Shown: in pieces, positions 10,101 through 18,355 of the stretch
How positions within the stretch are numbered: the stretch's first letter is position 1
Layout of the letters: every line of letters starts with the position of its first letter
Assembly: GCA_026874595.1 (NCBI GenBank)
Contig: JAPPUL010000069.1
Location: 434,001 to 498,000, forward strand
DNA length: 64,000 nt
Reading direction: 5' to 3'
DNA from: Sipunculus nudus
Taxonomy: Eukaryota > Annelida > Sipuncula > Golfingiida > Sipunculidae
Made by a program: the position numbers and the translations under genes
The notes under the pieces: generated by a model
The model's input: the letters and a program-made list of their open reading frames with translations, nothing else
The model's database searches: none
What the model was told of the DNA's origin: nothing

Positions 10101-10982
10101 TACTGCAGTTACATAATCATTCCTCTCATTCTTCCTATATAAGCCTGCCGACAAATACGAACCCTTACCATTCCCATTCAACAAATCCTCAAACCCTCCG
10201 CTTGACCCGTCTTTATATCTATCATTTATATAATACGGGGCGCCACCTCCACTCGATGCCATGCTCCGCCACCCAAGCCGAGGACTTTCTATGCTCGGAA
10301 TGTCAAGATCGCGTGTTCGCCATTTCGCACGCTCTGTAGTGACCGTCTCAAGCAATAAGGCCCGCTTTACCCCTTGGTAAATGCTTGTCTCCGGCCTTAG
10401 CCGTCTTAGCAAGTTTATCGCCACTAGCCTTACTCGCGGATCTTTATTATACAGTCCGCCCAATATTGCATTTAACACCTTCTTCCTTACGCTTGCTTTG
10501 CCGCCCGTTAATACCTTTTCTATTGTGATATTCTGTCGCTTTGAATCCGCATATAATTTCCATATGACCCCTTTGCTCTCAACTGACCCTACGCTTGTTG
10601 GGTAACTACGTGCGCTTTGATGAGTATAAGGACTCCCGTATCCATCTAATAAGCCATATTCTGCATATAAAAATGCTTTCCTATCACCTTTTCTAACCCG
10701 ATTTAAGAAACTTTCAACACGCTCATCCCATGTCCCTAGCTTCCACGGCAACCTTTGTCTTGACTGCGTCATCTCTGACAAACCATTTTGCCAGCCCTTC
10801 TTTGCAAAATATGATCTCTTGTCCGAAAACGATAACTCATCCTTAAAGCTCTTTTTCTCTTCAATCCCATATAGCCCTTCCCCTGTAAGCAGCAAAGCCA
10901 TTAGCATTAACATACAACCAGGCTTAATCAACATCCCCCGATACTTAAAACTTCCTACTCTTTTTGCACTTCTTCCAAGCAT
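7134..10982 (-). CDS. Large secreted HEAT-like repeat protein, 1282 aa
   Basis: A paralogue and neighbour of the 522-residue protein. The N-terminus has a basic segment and then a hydrophobic signal core (MLMLMALLLTGEGLYG). The module formed by a KDPRVRL-type HEAT repeat, a linker with RALWVSRIKGG, and a second helical repeat occurs near the N-terminus and again in the last third (SKDPQKRLLIIHML, RRVLVNKIRSGG, NRNFLVQREVAKW). Between the copies, at roughly residues 560-660, lies a low-complexity Glu/Lys/Val linker built from SEEGL and VEQ repeats, probably coiled coil. AGAAGGAG is 8 bases before the ATG. Function is unknown; a large periplasmic or surface scaffold fits. Confidence 0.78.
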   Translation of the reverse strand: MLGRSAKRVGSFKYRGMLIKPGCMLMLMALLLTGEGLYGIEEKKSFKDELSFSDKRSYFAKKGWQNGLSEMTQSRQRLPWKLGTWDERVESFLNRVRKGDRKAFLYAEYGLLDGYGSPYTHQSARSYPTSVGSVESKGVIWKLYADSKRQNITIEKVLTGGKASVRKKVLNAILGGLYNKDPRVRLVAINLLRRLRPETSIYQGVKRALLLETVTTERAKWRTRDLDIPSIESPRLGWRSMASSGGGAPYYINDRYKDGSSGGFEDLLNGNGKGSYLSAGLYRKNERNDYVTAVSRIDYSTGYEQRSNVWTKASLLRYGADTQISGFEAEYRLGEVEVMPKHVYLYIDYRNPGSEVVGESPYYAYHSVWEELKKLELFITRALWVSRIKGGDKALRTINKDAFRALADQIDGESLRNVPMKSPGFKIFGEKEVNQIIEGMLWNQVVSTREECVRFLKRMYERPETSIAVRKSIKKSLREARKRELIVDTIRGRHLHAELIVPKQPDNWWGESDEVDTSSWGKDRGKKLQEYRNQVEFPEETDIIYHSRRKPGQEESMEGMERREERLEVKQAEAEKAKAGVEQSGVEQAGVEQSGVEQVKVEVEQAEVKKSKAGVKESEVKKLEVKELAEKKEGKEEVEEGLSEEGLSEEGLSEEKVEIDSDGEFSTNGKDVVSEEGAYSHPLFQYVKDGRLSFSVIDEYLSLESFISGKSQQEKEGAGAGEEANPGQEPGLRGSGDIKSKDRSKTAQYYVRVRAVETLHSLLLSNVEDILRASYIDLQNAFLILLKIEREFNQGNEGHDFLSYFMAGAEVASGKGRRFHGHRSLALELNRGGRARGNLQALMSGIKGSVKQYGLRRGNIATEETTLEGIRNKDVIKSPDSAVDGGAEYGSHGEGGYYGYYDQQRPLGQAENDKEKKKVGFYQFPPQWKIKREKIVEGLLGAMVSKDPQKRLLIIHMLRRLIPDSSMLSKVNKLLRELETVDKSPYLFFDTKLAYERGGDVYVKVQEKIVGHELVKLQRFIVRRVLVNKIRSGGESDFLQEMPKGSFLTLVVRIDAEWDPYRVPLRTPIPRMSGGRNGMFFTKQDIDVIKGGLDNRNFLVQREVAKWMVLFYEYNRTVTKHIGDPVSDGYARKFVQGIKDAERRDIVYYERNYVQWKYNNETFSKTEYVGKPEEAILKQKGATGIPVGRVGVLIGSVADSDIFSMIDEDRRKEYIDRYGKGLKGGTGYKSFVGEEVPSEEIGNIQGDVRRSYRVIKEMRDKEKSRLGDPVRDDNAGLDYKAN
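9023..9067. repeat. 15-bp tandem repeat in the large HEAT-like gene
   Basis: Three units of cagacagcccctcct encode repeated SEEGL pentapeptides. A second, looser 15-bp family at about 9180-9245 encodes VEQ-type pentapeptides. Both keep the frame. Confidence 0.85.
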
Positions 10983-11904
10983 ACTTTATTCTCCTTCTAT
11001 TTCATATCCTATATATCTATTTCATATTCTATATATTGCATCATATTGCATCTTGCATCTTCCTCAATAGCAACAAGCTGTTTGCCCCTCTTTATACTCT
11101 CTTTAGAACCCATCTTTGCACCCTGTGCACCCTGTGCACCTACACCCCACCTTTGCACCCCTTCCTAACGCTACTTACCCCATTATCATGCCTTTTAGCA
11201 CGCCTTCCTTGACCCCTACCATACCCTGCCATCCGTCCCCATACCCTGCCATCCGCCCCCATACCCTGCCATCCGCCCCCCCATATCCATCCGCCCCACA
11301 TTCGCCCACCCTTGCTTTAATTACATATTTATTTGCCATTAGCAATACTATTTGCCTGCTTAAAAGCATCCTTACTCGTAGCCTTTCTAATAATCACATT
11401 GATAAGCAATAAAATAGTATAACCACTTAAGCGTTCTTAGTCAATATCAACACTTAAAACATAATTGATTAATTATTTATATTAATTTATATTATCAAAA
11501 CCTTATATTATCAAAACCTATCCCCACCCTAAAGCATCACTATTTGAAACCTGACAACAATACTTTCTAGCCTTTCTGCCTATGACTTTAAGACTTAAAT
11601 ATAAGCATTGCTTAATGTATAAAGTAAAAAAAATACTAAAAAAGATTTGTTTATTATGATTTTTTATTAGCTGCCCTTTTTATATTTAATATTTATACCT
11701 AGCTACATTAACGTCATAATCTTGCCATTTTTTCACACGAATGTGCTTTATTAAGCACTTTCTTTCCTCCCATAACAAGTATTTTTATGTTTTATAATAT
11801 TTTTTTACCTAATTATTTATATCCTCACTACCATATAAATAGTTTTATTTTTATCCTTTATTTATAACTTTTAACTTTTAACTTTTATTCATAAAGAGAT
11901 CTAT
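10983..11904. other. Long intergenic region with simple repeats
   Basis: This 922-base region separates divergent genes and therefore holds the promoters of both. The left half is pyrimidine-rich on the top strand, with repeats of cacCctgtg near 11117-11142 and a 20-bp repeat at 11219-11278. The right half (11400-11900) is very AT-rich. The ORFs here look like repeat translations and I accept none. No RNA gene is recognised. Confidence 0.6.
11219..11278. repeat. 20-bp intergenic tandem repeat
   Basis: Three adjacent units of ccataccctgccatccgtcc differ only by a T/C change. They lie in the long spacer upstream of the large HEAT-like gene. Confidence 0.9.
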
Positions 11905-12513
11905 ATGCAAAATAATAAAACCTCTTTCCCGTATTTCTATGACCCAAACCTCTCACAAAGCATCAATAGCAACATTAACTTGGAAATCCTTAAATATAGT
12001 AGCATTTACGTCCTTAAAAAAATGTCTTTGGAACTCGATGAGGGCGGATTGGCTTTCTCTTTGCCTCTTGCTCAGCTTGATGAATACATTGAACCCGTTT
12101 TTGACCACCTTATGTTTAACGAACTTATTCATATTAATGTTGACGATGCTTTATATGAAATTACCGACAAGGGTTTTGACTTTATTCAAAATATTATAGA
12201 TGAGGCCGAGGATTATATAGAAAGATATAGCGACTTTGACCCTCACACTCGCATTAATTTAATCCTTAATGATAACTTAAATCCTCTTCGCGTTCGCTTC
12301 CTTTGGGGACTTTATGATGGCGAGTTTGACGACTTTGACCTCTGGCAGGATAACTTGGATTTTGACTTCGACCAAAGAATCGACGATTGGAGGCTTATTA
12401 TTACTAGAAAAGAGTTTTATGATATCCTCTTTGAAGAGATTAGTTTTGACCCCCCGCAGAACCTCCATGACGTCTTTGACCCAAATTCTAACCAAAATAA
12501 TTCTAACAGCTAA
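11905..12513 (+). CDS. Hypothetical acidic protein, 202 aa
   Basis: Family not recognised. The protein is soluble and strongly acidic, with runs of Asp/Phe such as DGEFDDFDLWQDNLDFDFDQ in the C-terminal half. The N-terminal half, with predicted helices around LEILKYSSIYVLKKM and a DALYEITDKGFDFIQNI segment, has the look of a winged-helix fold ending in the usual ITDKG-like wing; this is inference. The Shine-Dalgarno site is weak (AAGAGA). It precedes another hypothetical gene in the same direction with 272 bases between, so a shared role is possible. Confidence 0.65.
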   Translation: MQNNKTSFPYFYDPNLSQSINSNINLEILKYSSIYVLKKMSLELDEGGLAFSLPLAQLDEYIEPVFDHLMFNELIHINVDDALYEITDKGFDFIQNIIDEAEDYIERYSDFDPHTRINLILNDNLNPLRVRFLWGLYDGEFDDFDLWQDNLDFDFDQRIDDWRLIITRKEFYDILFEEISFDPPQNLHDVFDPNSNQNNSNS

Positions 12514-12785
12514 TTAATTATACCTTTGCTCCCTAAAGACACTTCTACTTAACTCTTTTAAAGACTTTTATCCTAAATTGTTTTTTATATTAACTTATAT
12601 CTTAACTTATTGTAGCTTTTGTATTATCTTTTCCTTATATGTCGCTTTTAAGGCTTTTCGTCTTATTTTTGATTTCCATGTGGTTTTCTTAACTTAAATT
12701 ACAAATTACATGTTTGTCGATAAGGTGTTTGGCTTTTTTTAAAGCTTTTGGTTTACATATTCTTTTAAATTGTAGGTATTAATAT

Positions 12786-13631
12786 ATGAGTACTAAAAAC
12801 GTTTTAATCACTATGGCTGCTATTTTATTTGTTTACTATATCTTCTTCTATGACAGCTCTCAGGGCTTTATTAAAAATAATAATAACCAAAACTCTCCTA
12901 ATGTTAATGCTAATGCCCCTTGGGCTCAGGGCGATTATGGACAGGAGCTCCTTATTAAACTCGATGTTGAGGCTTTGCAAAAGGCTTTTATTAAGGCTAA
13001 GTCCCCTCAGGAATTTGAAAAAGAGGCTAATAGATTATACTCCGGCGATGAGGTCATTTCTATATTCGTTCAAAGCCCTTCTGAAGCTTCTCAGAATGTT
13101 ACCCTTTACATAGACCAGACCCAAAACGGCTTCTCAGACGACGATACCAAGCTTATTACCTTAACCCGTAATGTCAATAATCAACAGGTCGAATATTCAA
13201 GAAGCGGCTATGGCCCTTATTCTTACTATAATACCACTTCACCTCTTACTTATGCTTTGACGGGTGCCCTTATTACCTACTGGGCTATGAGAACTCCTTT
13301 TTATAGCACTCCTGTTTCCAATTACTCTAACTTGAGAAATGACAGGAACTCTTTTAGAAATACTCCTGCCGGACAGGCTCAGAACCAGAAAACTAAACAG
13401 GCTTCTTCCAATTTTAACGAAAATGCTTCCGATAAACAAAAAGCTTCTGCTCGATCATGGGCTTCTAAATCAAAGAGGAGAGGTAGTTGGGCCTCTTCTA
13501 ATAACTCTCGGGCAAAAAAACAAACTACTAACCGTTCTAATCGCGCTACTAATAGATCTTCCAGGCGTAGTATTTGGGGAGGGGGAAGCTCAAGAAGAAG
13601 TAGTGGCTTTAGAGGTTTTAGGCGTAGATAA
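12786..13631 (+). CDS. Hypothetical membrane-anchored protein with Arg/Ser-rich tail
   Basis: 281 residues. Residues 4-22 form a hydrophobic N-terminal segment (VLITMAAILFVYYIFFY) that could be an uncleaved anchor or a signal peptide. The middle is Asn/Gln/Tyr-rich, with a second short hydrophobic stretch around TYALTGALITYWAM. The last 90 residues are Arg, Ser, Lys and Gly-rich, ending GFRGFRRR. I know no family with this layout. The basic tail might bind nucleic acid or acidic polymers, which is speculation. The start ATG has only a weak ribosome site. Confidence 0.6.
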   Translation: MSTKNVLITMAAILFVYYIFFYDSSQGFIKNNNNQNSPNVNANAPWAQGDYGQELLIKLDVEALQKAFIKAKSPQEFEKEANRLYSGDEVISIFVQSPSEASQNVTLYIDQTQNGFSDDDTKLITLTRNVNNQQVEYSRSGYGPYSYYNTTSPLTYALTGALITYWAMRTPFYSTPVSNYSNLRNDRNSFRNTPAGQAQNQKTKQASSNFNENASDKQKASARSWASKSKRRGSWASSNNSRAKKQTTNRSNRATNRSSRRSIWGGGSSRRSSGFRGFRRR

Positions 13632-13822
13632 TTTTTTCCACTGTCTTTTCCACTGTCTTTTCCTTTTTTTTACTCATTTATAACTTTTTTACTCATTTAT
13701 AACACTTTTATAACACTTTTTTTTACTTTTTTTTGTAATATTTTATCTCCTGGCTAAGTATTACATTTATGCCCTTTTATTCACTTTCTTTTTTTTAAAA
13801 CCATTTTTAGGAGCCAACCCCT

Positions 13823-15064
13823 TTGACAGATTTAGCTACTACTGATAACCATATATTTCAACTCATCAATAAAGAGGCTTTTAGACAAAAGAACAAGATC
13901 CGTTTAATCCCTTCTGAGAATTATACCTCTAAGGCTGTTATGCAGGCTACGGGCTCTTGTCTTACCAATAAGTACTCTGAGGGATATCCTAGAAAACGAT
14001 ATTATGAAGGACAGGAGTTTATTGACCAAATAGAAGAAATTACCATAAGTCGTGCCAAAGAACTCTTTCATATGGACCATGCCAATGTTCAGCCCCTTTC
14101 CGGTTCCCCTGCAAATATGGCTGTTTATCTTGCTTTCCTTAAACCTAATGATACCATTATGGGTCTTTCGCTGCCGCATGGCGGGCATCTTACGCATGGT
14201 TGGAAGGTTAGCTTTTCTGGCATCCTTTATAACTCTGTTCCTTACGAGCTTAATGAGAACTCTTTGCTTATTGATTATGACAAACTAAGAGATATTGCCA
14301 AGCGTTCAAGACCTTCTATCATCTGGGCTGGGGCTAGCGCTTATCCTCGTATCATCGACTTTAAGGCTTTCTCTTCTATCGCATCTGAGGTCGGCGCCTT
14401 GTTAGTTTGTGATATTGCTCATATCGCAGGGCTTGTTGTCGCTGGCGTGCACCCAAGTCCTGCTCCCTTTGCTGATATCATTACCACTACCACTCATAAA
14501 ACTTTAAGAGGACCTAGGGGTGCTTTGATTCTTTCTAAAGAAGCTTTTAAGGATAAACTCGATAAAGCCGTTTTCCCTGGCCTGCAGGGAGGCCCACATA
14601 ATCACACCACTGCTGCTATTGCTGTTGCCCTCAAAGAGGCTACTTCTTCCGATTTTAAACTTTATGCCAAAAGAACTGTCGATAATGCTAAAATACTTGC
14701 CAATGAACTTATAAACAAAGGTTTTAACCTCGTTACAAAGGGTACTGATAACCATCTTATCCTTATTGACCTTTCTAATAAAAATATTACCGGCAAAGAG
14801 GCTGCCTCGGCTTTAAATAAGGCTGGTATTGTTGTTAATGCTAATGCTGTCCCTTTTGATAAACGAGGGCCTTTTAACCCTAGCGGTATTCGCATTGGAA
14901 CCCCTGCTATAAGTTCTCAGGGCATGGGACATAACGAAATGCTTACTTTAGCTTCATGGATTGAACAGGTCATTTTGAAGCATCACGATTCTAACCTTAT
15001 TGCTAAGATAGAAGCTCAAGTTAAGGAGCTTTGTAAAGCATTTCCCCCTCCAGGCCTTGATTAA
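13823..15064 (+). CDS. glyA: Serine hydroxymethyltransferase
   Basis: A PLP enzyme that interconverts serine plus tetrahydrofolate with glycine plus methylene-tetrahydrofolate. The 413 residues are full length. The PLP lysine lies in TTTTHKTLRGPRG; upstream are IPSENYTS and YYEGQEFID, and GLQGGPHNH follows. The start is TTG at 13823 with AGGAG 9 bases upstream; no closer ATG would keep the conserved N-terminus. It supplies methylene-tetrahydrofolate for the ThyX encoded further right. Although on the plus strand, its coding strand is pyrimidine-rich, unlike for example cysM. Confidence 0.96.
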   Translation: MTDLATTDNHIFQLINKEAFRQKNKIRLIPSENYTSKAVMQATGSCLTNKYSEGYPRKRYYEGQEFIDQIEEITISRAKELFHMDHANVQPLSGSPANMAVYLAFLKPNDTIMGLSLPHGGHLTHGWKVSFSGILYNSVPYELNENSLLIDYDKLRDIAKRSRPSIIWAGASAYPRIIDFKAFSSIASEVGALLVCDIAHIAGLVVAGVHPSPAPFADIITTTTHKTLRGPRGALILSKEAFKDKLDKAVFPGLQGGPHNHTTAAIAVALKEATSSDFKLYAKRTVDNAKILANELINKGFNLVTKGTDNHLILIDLSNKNITGKEAASALNKAGIVVNANAVPFDKRGPFNPSGIRIGTPAISSQGMGHNEMLTLASWIEQVILKHHDSNLIAKIEAQVKELCKAFPPPGLD

Positions 15065-15148
15065 CTCTACTCTCTACACTTATTTTATATCACCTTTTTA
15101 GATATATTATTTTAACGCAAGCTCTTAAGGAGTTATTATATTTCTTGC

Positions 15149-16549
15149 ATGCAAAACAAAACTAAGATTATCGCAACTATCGGACCCTCTTCAAGTAATC
15201 AAGATATTATAGCATCTCTTATCGATGAGGGAGTTAACATTTTTAGATTGAACTTCTCGCATGGGGACAGGGATACTCATGAAAATAATATACAAACTAT
15301 TAGAACTGTTGCTAAAAACAAAAACAAAATTATAAGTCTAATTGGCGATTTACAAGGACCTAAGATACGTATTGGCGATATCAAGAATAATGCTGTAACT
15401 ATTAAAAAAGGTAACACTTTACAAATTACTACAAAACCTCTACTTGGTGATGAAGGCATTATAAGCACCTCTTATACCGGAATCCTTAAACTTATACCTA
15501 AAGATAAATTACTTATTGATGATGGCCTTATTGTTCTTGAAGTTATATCTACTGATAAAAGCAAAAAAGAAGTCCTTTGTAAGATTATTGTTGGGGGAGT
15601 TTTAAAATCAAAAAAAGGTATAAATATACCATCTTCAAATATTGACGTAGTTGCCTTTACCGATAAAGATAAAGAATTTGTCAAATTCGCTCTTTTACAA
15701 GAACTTGATTTTATAGCGCTTTCATTTGTACGCAAACCAGAAGATATTAACCTGCTTCGAAGCTTTATTAAAAAACACACAGAGAATAATTATATACCCA
15801 TCATTGCAAAAATAGAACGGCCTGAGGCAATAGAAAATATTGATGCTATTATAGAAAAGACTGATTGTCTTATGGTTGCCAGAGGCGACCTTGGGGTTGA
15901 GATGCCGCTTGAACAAGTTCCATTATTACAAAAAGAAATCGTGCTTAAGTGTAATCGTATGAGCCGTCCTGTTATTATTGCAACACAAATGCTTGAGTCT
16001 ATGATTAAAAATCCACGAGCAACTAGAGCTGAGGTTTCGGATATTGCTAATGCTATTATCGATGGGGCTGATGCCGTTATGTTATCTGGTGAGACCGCAG
16101 CAGGAGATTATCCCATAGAAACTATTAAAACTATGCATAAAATAGCCATCGAAATAGAAAGTACTTCTAAAACCCTTTATTATAGAAAACATGGTATGGA
16201 TAAAACCAAAGATAACGATACCGAAGAGGCTATTGCTATATCCGCTTGTGCGATGGCTAAAAACCTAAAAGCAAAATCTATTACCATACATACAAACAAT
16301 CCTCATTCCGTTCAGCTTATAAGCAAATATCATCCCTATCCTAATATAATTGCCATAACAGCAAGTCCTAAAGTCGCTTGCCAGCTAACCCTTTATTGGA
16401 ATGTTATACCTATACTTGAAAAAGAAGAAAACTTAAGCAACAAAGAAAAACTTACCATTACTAAAAATATAATTAACTCCAAAGGTAAACAACCTCAAAT
16501 CATTATTGAATGCTCTTTTAATAAAATGAGTGCTATAAGACTATATTAA
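15149..16549 (+). CDS. pyk: Pyruvate kinase
   Basis: Last step of glycolysis, making ATP and pyruvate from phosphoenolpyruvate. The 466 residues start with KIIATIGPSS and contain NFSHG, the active-site block MVARGDLGVEMPLEQVP, ATQMLESMIKNPRATRAEVSDIAN and the Mg/K-binding MLSGETAAGDYP. The C-terminal allosteric domain is present but ends slightly early compared with many homologues. An AAGGAG site lies about 17 bases before the ATG at 15149, a long spacing, and no better in-frame start is available. It may be transcribed with glyA, 84 bases upstream. Confidence 0.95.
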   Translation: MQNKTKIIATIGPSSSNQDIIASLIDEGVNIFRLNFSHGDRDTHENNIQTIRTVAKNKNKIISLIGDLQGPKIRIGDIKNNAVTIKKGNTLQITTKPLLGDEGIISTSYTGILKLIPKDKLLIDDGLIVLEVISTDKSKKEVLCKIIVGGVLKSKKGINIPSSNIDVVAFTDKDKEFVKFALLQELDFIALSFVRKPEDINLLRSFIKKHTENNYIPIIAKIERPEAIENIDAIIEKTDCLMVARGDLGVEMPLEQVPLLQKEIVLKCNRMSRPVIIATQMLESMIKNPRATRAEVSDIANAIIDGADAVMLSGETAAGDYPIETIKTMHKIAIEIESTSKTLYYRKHGMDKTKDNDTEEAIAISACAMAKNLKAKSITIHTNNPHSVQLISKYHPYPNIIAITASPKVACQLTLYWNVIPILEKEENLSNKEKLTITKNIINSKGKQPQIIIECSFNKMSAIRLY

Positions 16550-16924
16550 TCAATGTTAGGGTTTTGTAAATAAAAAATCATCCTTTCTTGATAAAACGAC
16601 ATTAGCATTTTCTACAACATCCGTTCTCTCAGCCGTTTAGCAATATGCCAGTACATCCTTCCTGCATTCTAATGAGTAGTTTTATCCCATTATAAGGCAA
16701 GTCTAACTTATATTCTCTTGCTTATTGACAATATGTTTTTTATATGTTTAGTATTTTACCCTGTCTTTGTTTTCTTAGGGGGCTACAAAGCTTAAGTTAT
16801 GCATTTAAGTCTTTATAAAACTTCCATAAAAACTACTCTAAAAACTACCCTTTGATACATTAGCATATCCTTCAAATCCCACCTGTCTTACATATCTTAA
16901 ACTCTGCTAAAAACACATCTACCT
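16550..16924. other. Intergenic spacer, nothing recognised
   Basis: A 375-base AT-rich spacer between convergent pyk and the HD-domain gene. I see no ORF, RNA gene or strong hairpin. Confidence 0.6.
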
Positions 16925-18316
16925 TTATAAGGCCTTTTTAGATAGACTCATGTTTTCAGCGTGCTTTAGCAAAGCTTCTCGATCATTCATAACCTCTCCA
17001 AATATTACGGCTTTTAGCAAATAATCTAGTATCTCGCCTACAGCAGGACCTTCTTCTATAGCAAAATGTTCCATTATATCACCTCCTCCTATCACCAGAT
17101 CCTTTACCTTAAACCTTTTATTATCCTTCTCTACTTCCTCTATTCTCTTCAGCAGATTATCTACCGATAAGGAATACGCCTTCTTTGTCCCGCTACCTAC
17201 CCTGTCTGCCTTCCTAAGCTCTAACAAATTCTTTAGCTCTTTGTCTGCCTTCTTCATAAACCGTTTTACTGCTTTGTCCGTCCAGAGTGGTGTGTAATGA
17301 AACATATGAAGCCTTACTAAATTCGATACCCTCTGTGCATCTATATGCATAAAGCCAAAGCGCTTTAGTATTCTATAAGTCATTCGTGCTCCTATGTTTT
17401 CATGATCGTAAAAGACGCTCTTTTGCCCATCCTCACCTCCTTCTCTTTTTACACGCTTTGAGCGAGGTTTGCCTATGTCATGAAATAAGGCTGCAAACCG
17501 AATTAACGGCGAGTCCTTACTTGCACTATCGCACGCTTTTAAACTATGATAGTAAACATCATATTTGTGATACTCGTTTTGACTTACATTATAGCCTTCT
17601 AAAAGCTCTTTTAATATCTTTGACATTAATCCTATCTTACGTAGCTCCTCAAACGCTTCGCTTGGCCTTTCTAGCTCCATTAGGCTTAGTAGCTCCCGCT
17701 TCCATGCATGTTTTGGATAAAGTACTCTACAATCTCCTGCCTCCTCTTTTATACCCTCCTCTTCTTCTCTAAAACCATACTTTACTTTATACCGTATATA
17801 ACGAAATAGACTAAGTTCATCCTTGCTTAGTGCTTCTCGTTCGGATGCACTAAAGTATATCCTCCCCTTGTTTAGTATATCTTCAAGCCCTTCTACATTA
17901 TGGAAACTTCTAAAATCATACCATACCTTATCTATTATTAGCAAGTTTGCACTAACTCGCTTTAATATATCTTCACTCCTCTCTACCTTTATATAATATT
18001 TATCCTCTGTAAGTTTATCTTCTATCCTTAGCGATGACTCATTCTTATATCCTACTCCCCCCTCTTCGCTTTTTAGATGAATGTATTTTAACTCTCCTCT
18101 ACGCTTTACTTTTTCAAGTCCTACACTAGCTAATACCTCATTTAAGCATAGCGTCGTTAGCATTGTATAATATCTTCCAAGCCGCTTAGCACCATCTCCA
18201 CCATACAATAAGTCATCTGCAAGACCCTCCCCATACAATATTACCTCCCCACCACGTTCCAATATCTTTTTACCCAGATTCAAAAGTCCTTCGGGCAGTG
18301 TATTTATCTTTAACAT
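16925..18316 (-). CDS. HD-domain protein related to CCA-adding enzyme, nucleotidyltransferase motifs degenerate
   Basis: 463 residues arranged like a bacterial tRNA nucleotidyltransferase: an N-terminal head, a neck with GLEDILNKGRIYFSASE and LSLFRYIRYKVKYGF, and then an HD phosphohydrolase domain with the intact metal motif LFHDIGKPRSK and a downstream LVRLHMFHY. The head is degenerate: the usual GGxVRDxLLG has become GEGLADDLLYG, the DxD catalytic pair that should follow is absent, and the RRDF motif is replaced by KRVSANLL. I infer lost or altered nucleotidyl transfer with a retained HD hydrolase. A true CCA enzyme may be encoded elsewhere. Confidence 0.75.
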   Translation of the reverse strand: MLKINTLPEGLLNLGKKILERGGEVILYGEGLADDLLYGGDGAKRLGRYYTMLTTLCLNEVLASVGLEKVKRRGELKYIHLKSEEGGVGYKNESSLRIEDKLTEDKYYIKVERSEDILKRVSANLLIIDKVWYDFRSFHNVEGLEDILNKGRIYFSASEREALSKDELSLFRYIRYKVKYGFREEEEGIKEEAGDCRVLYPKHAWKRELLSLMELERPSEAFEELRKIGLMSKILKELLEGYNVSQNEYHKYDVYYHSLKACDSASKDSPLIRFAALFHDIGKPRSKRVKREGGEDGQKSVFYDHENIGARMTYRILKRFGFMHIDAQRVSNLVRLHMFHYTPLWTDKAVKRFMKKADKELKNLLELRKADRVGSGTKKAYSLSVDNLLKRIEEVEKDNKRFKVKDLVIGGGDIMEHFAIEEGPAVGEILDYLLKAVIFGEVMNDREALLKHAENMSLSKKAL

Positions 18317-18355
18317 ATTCTTCTTCTTTTTTTTTTTAAAACCCTAATTTATTCT

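Noticed and set aside
11116-11412. 98-codon proline-rich ORF in the 10.98-11.9 kb spacer
   Set aside because: It is the translation of the 20-bp repeat and flanks; no ribosome site, and the opposite strand is equally open.
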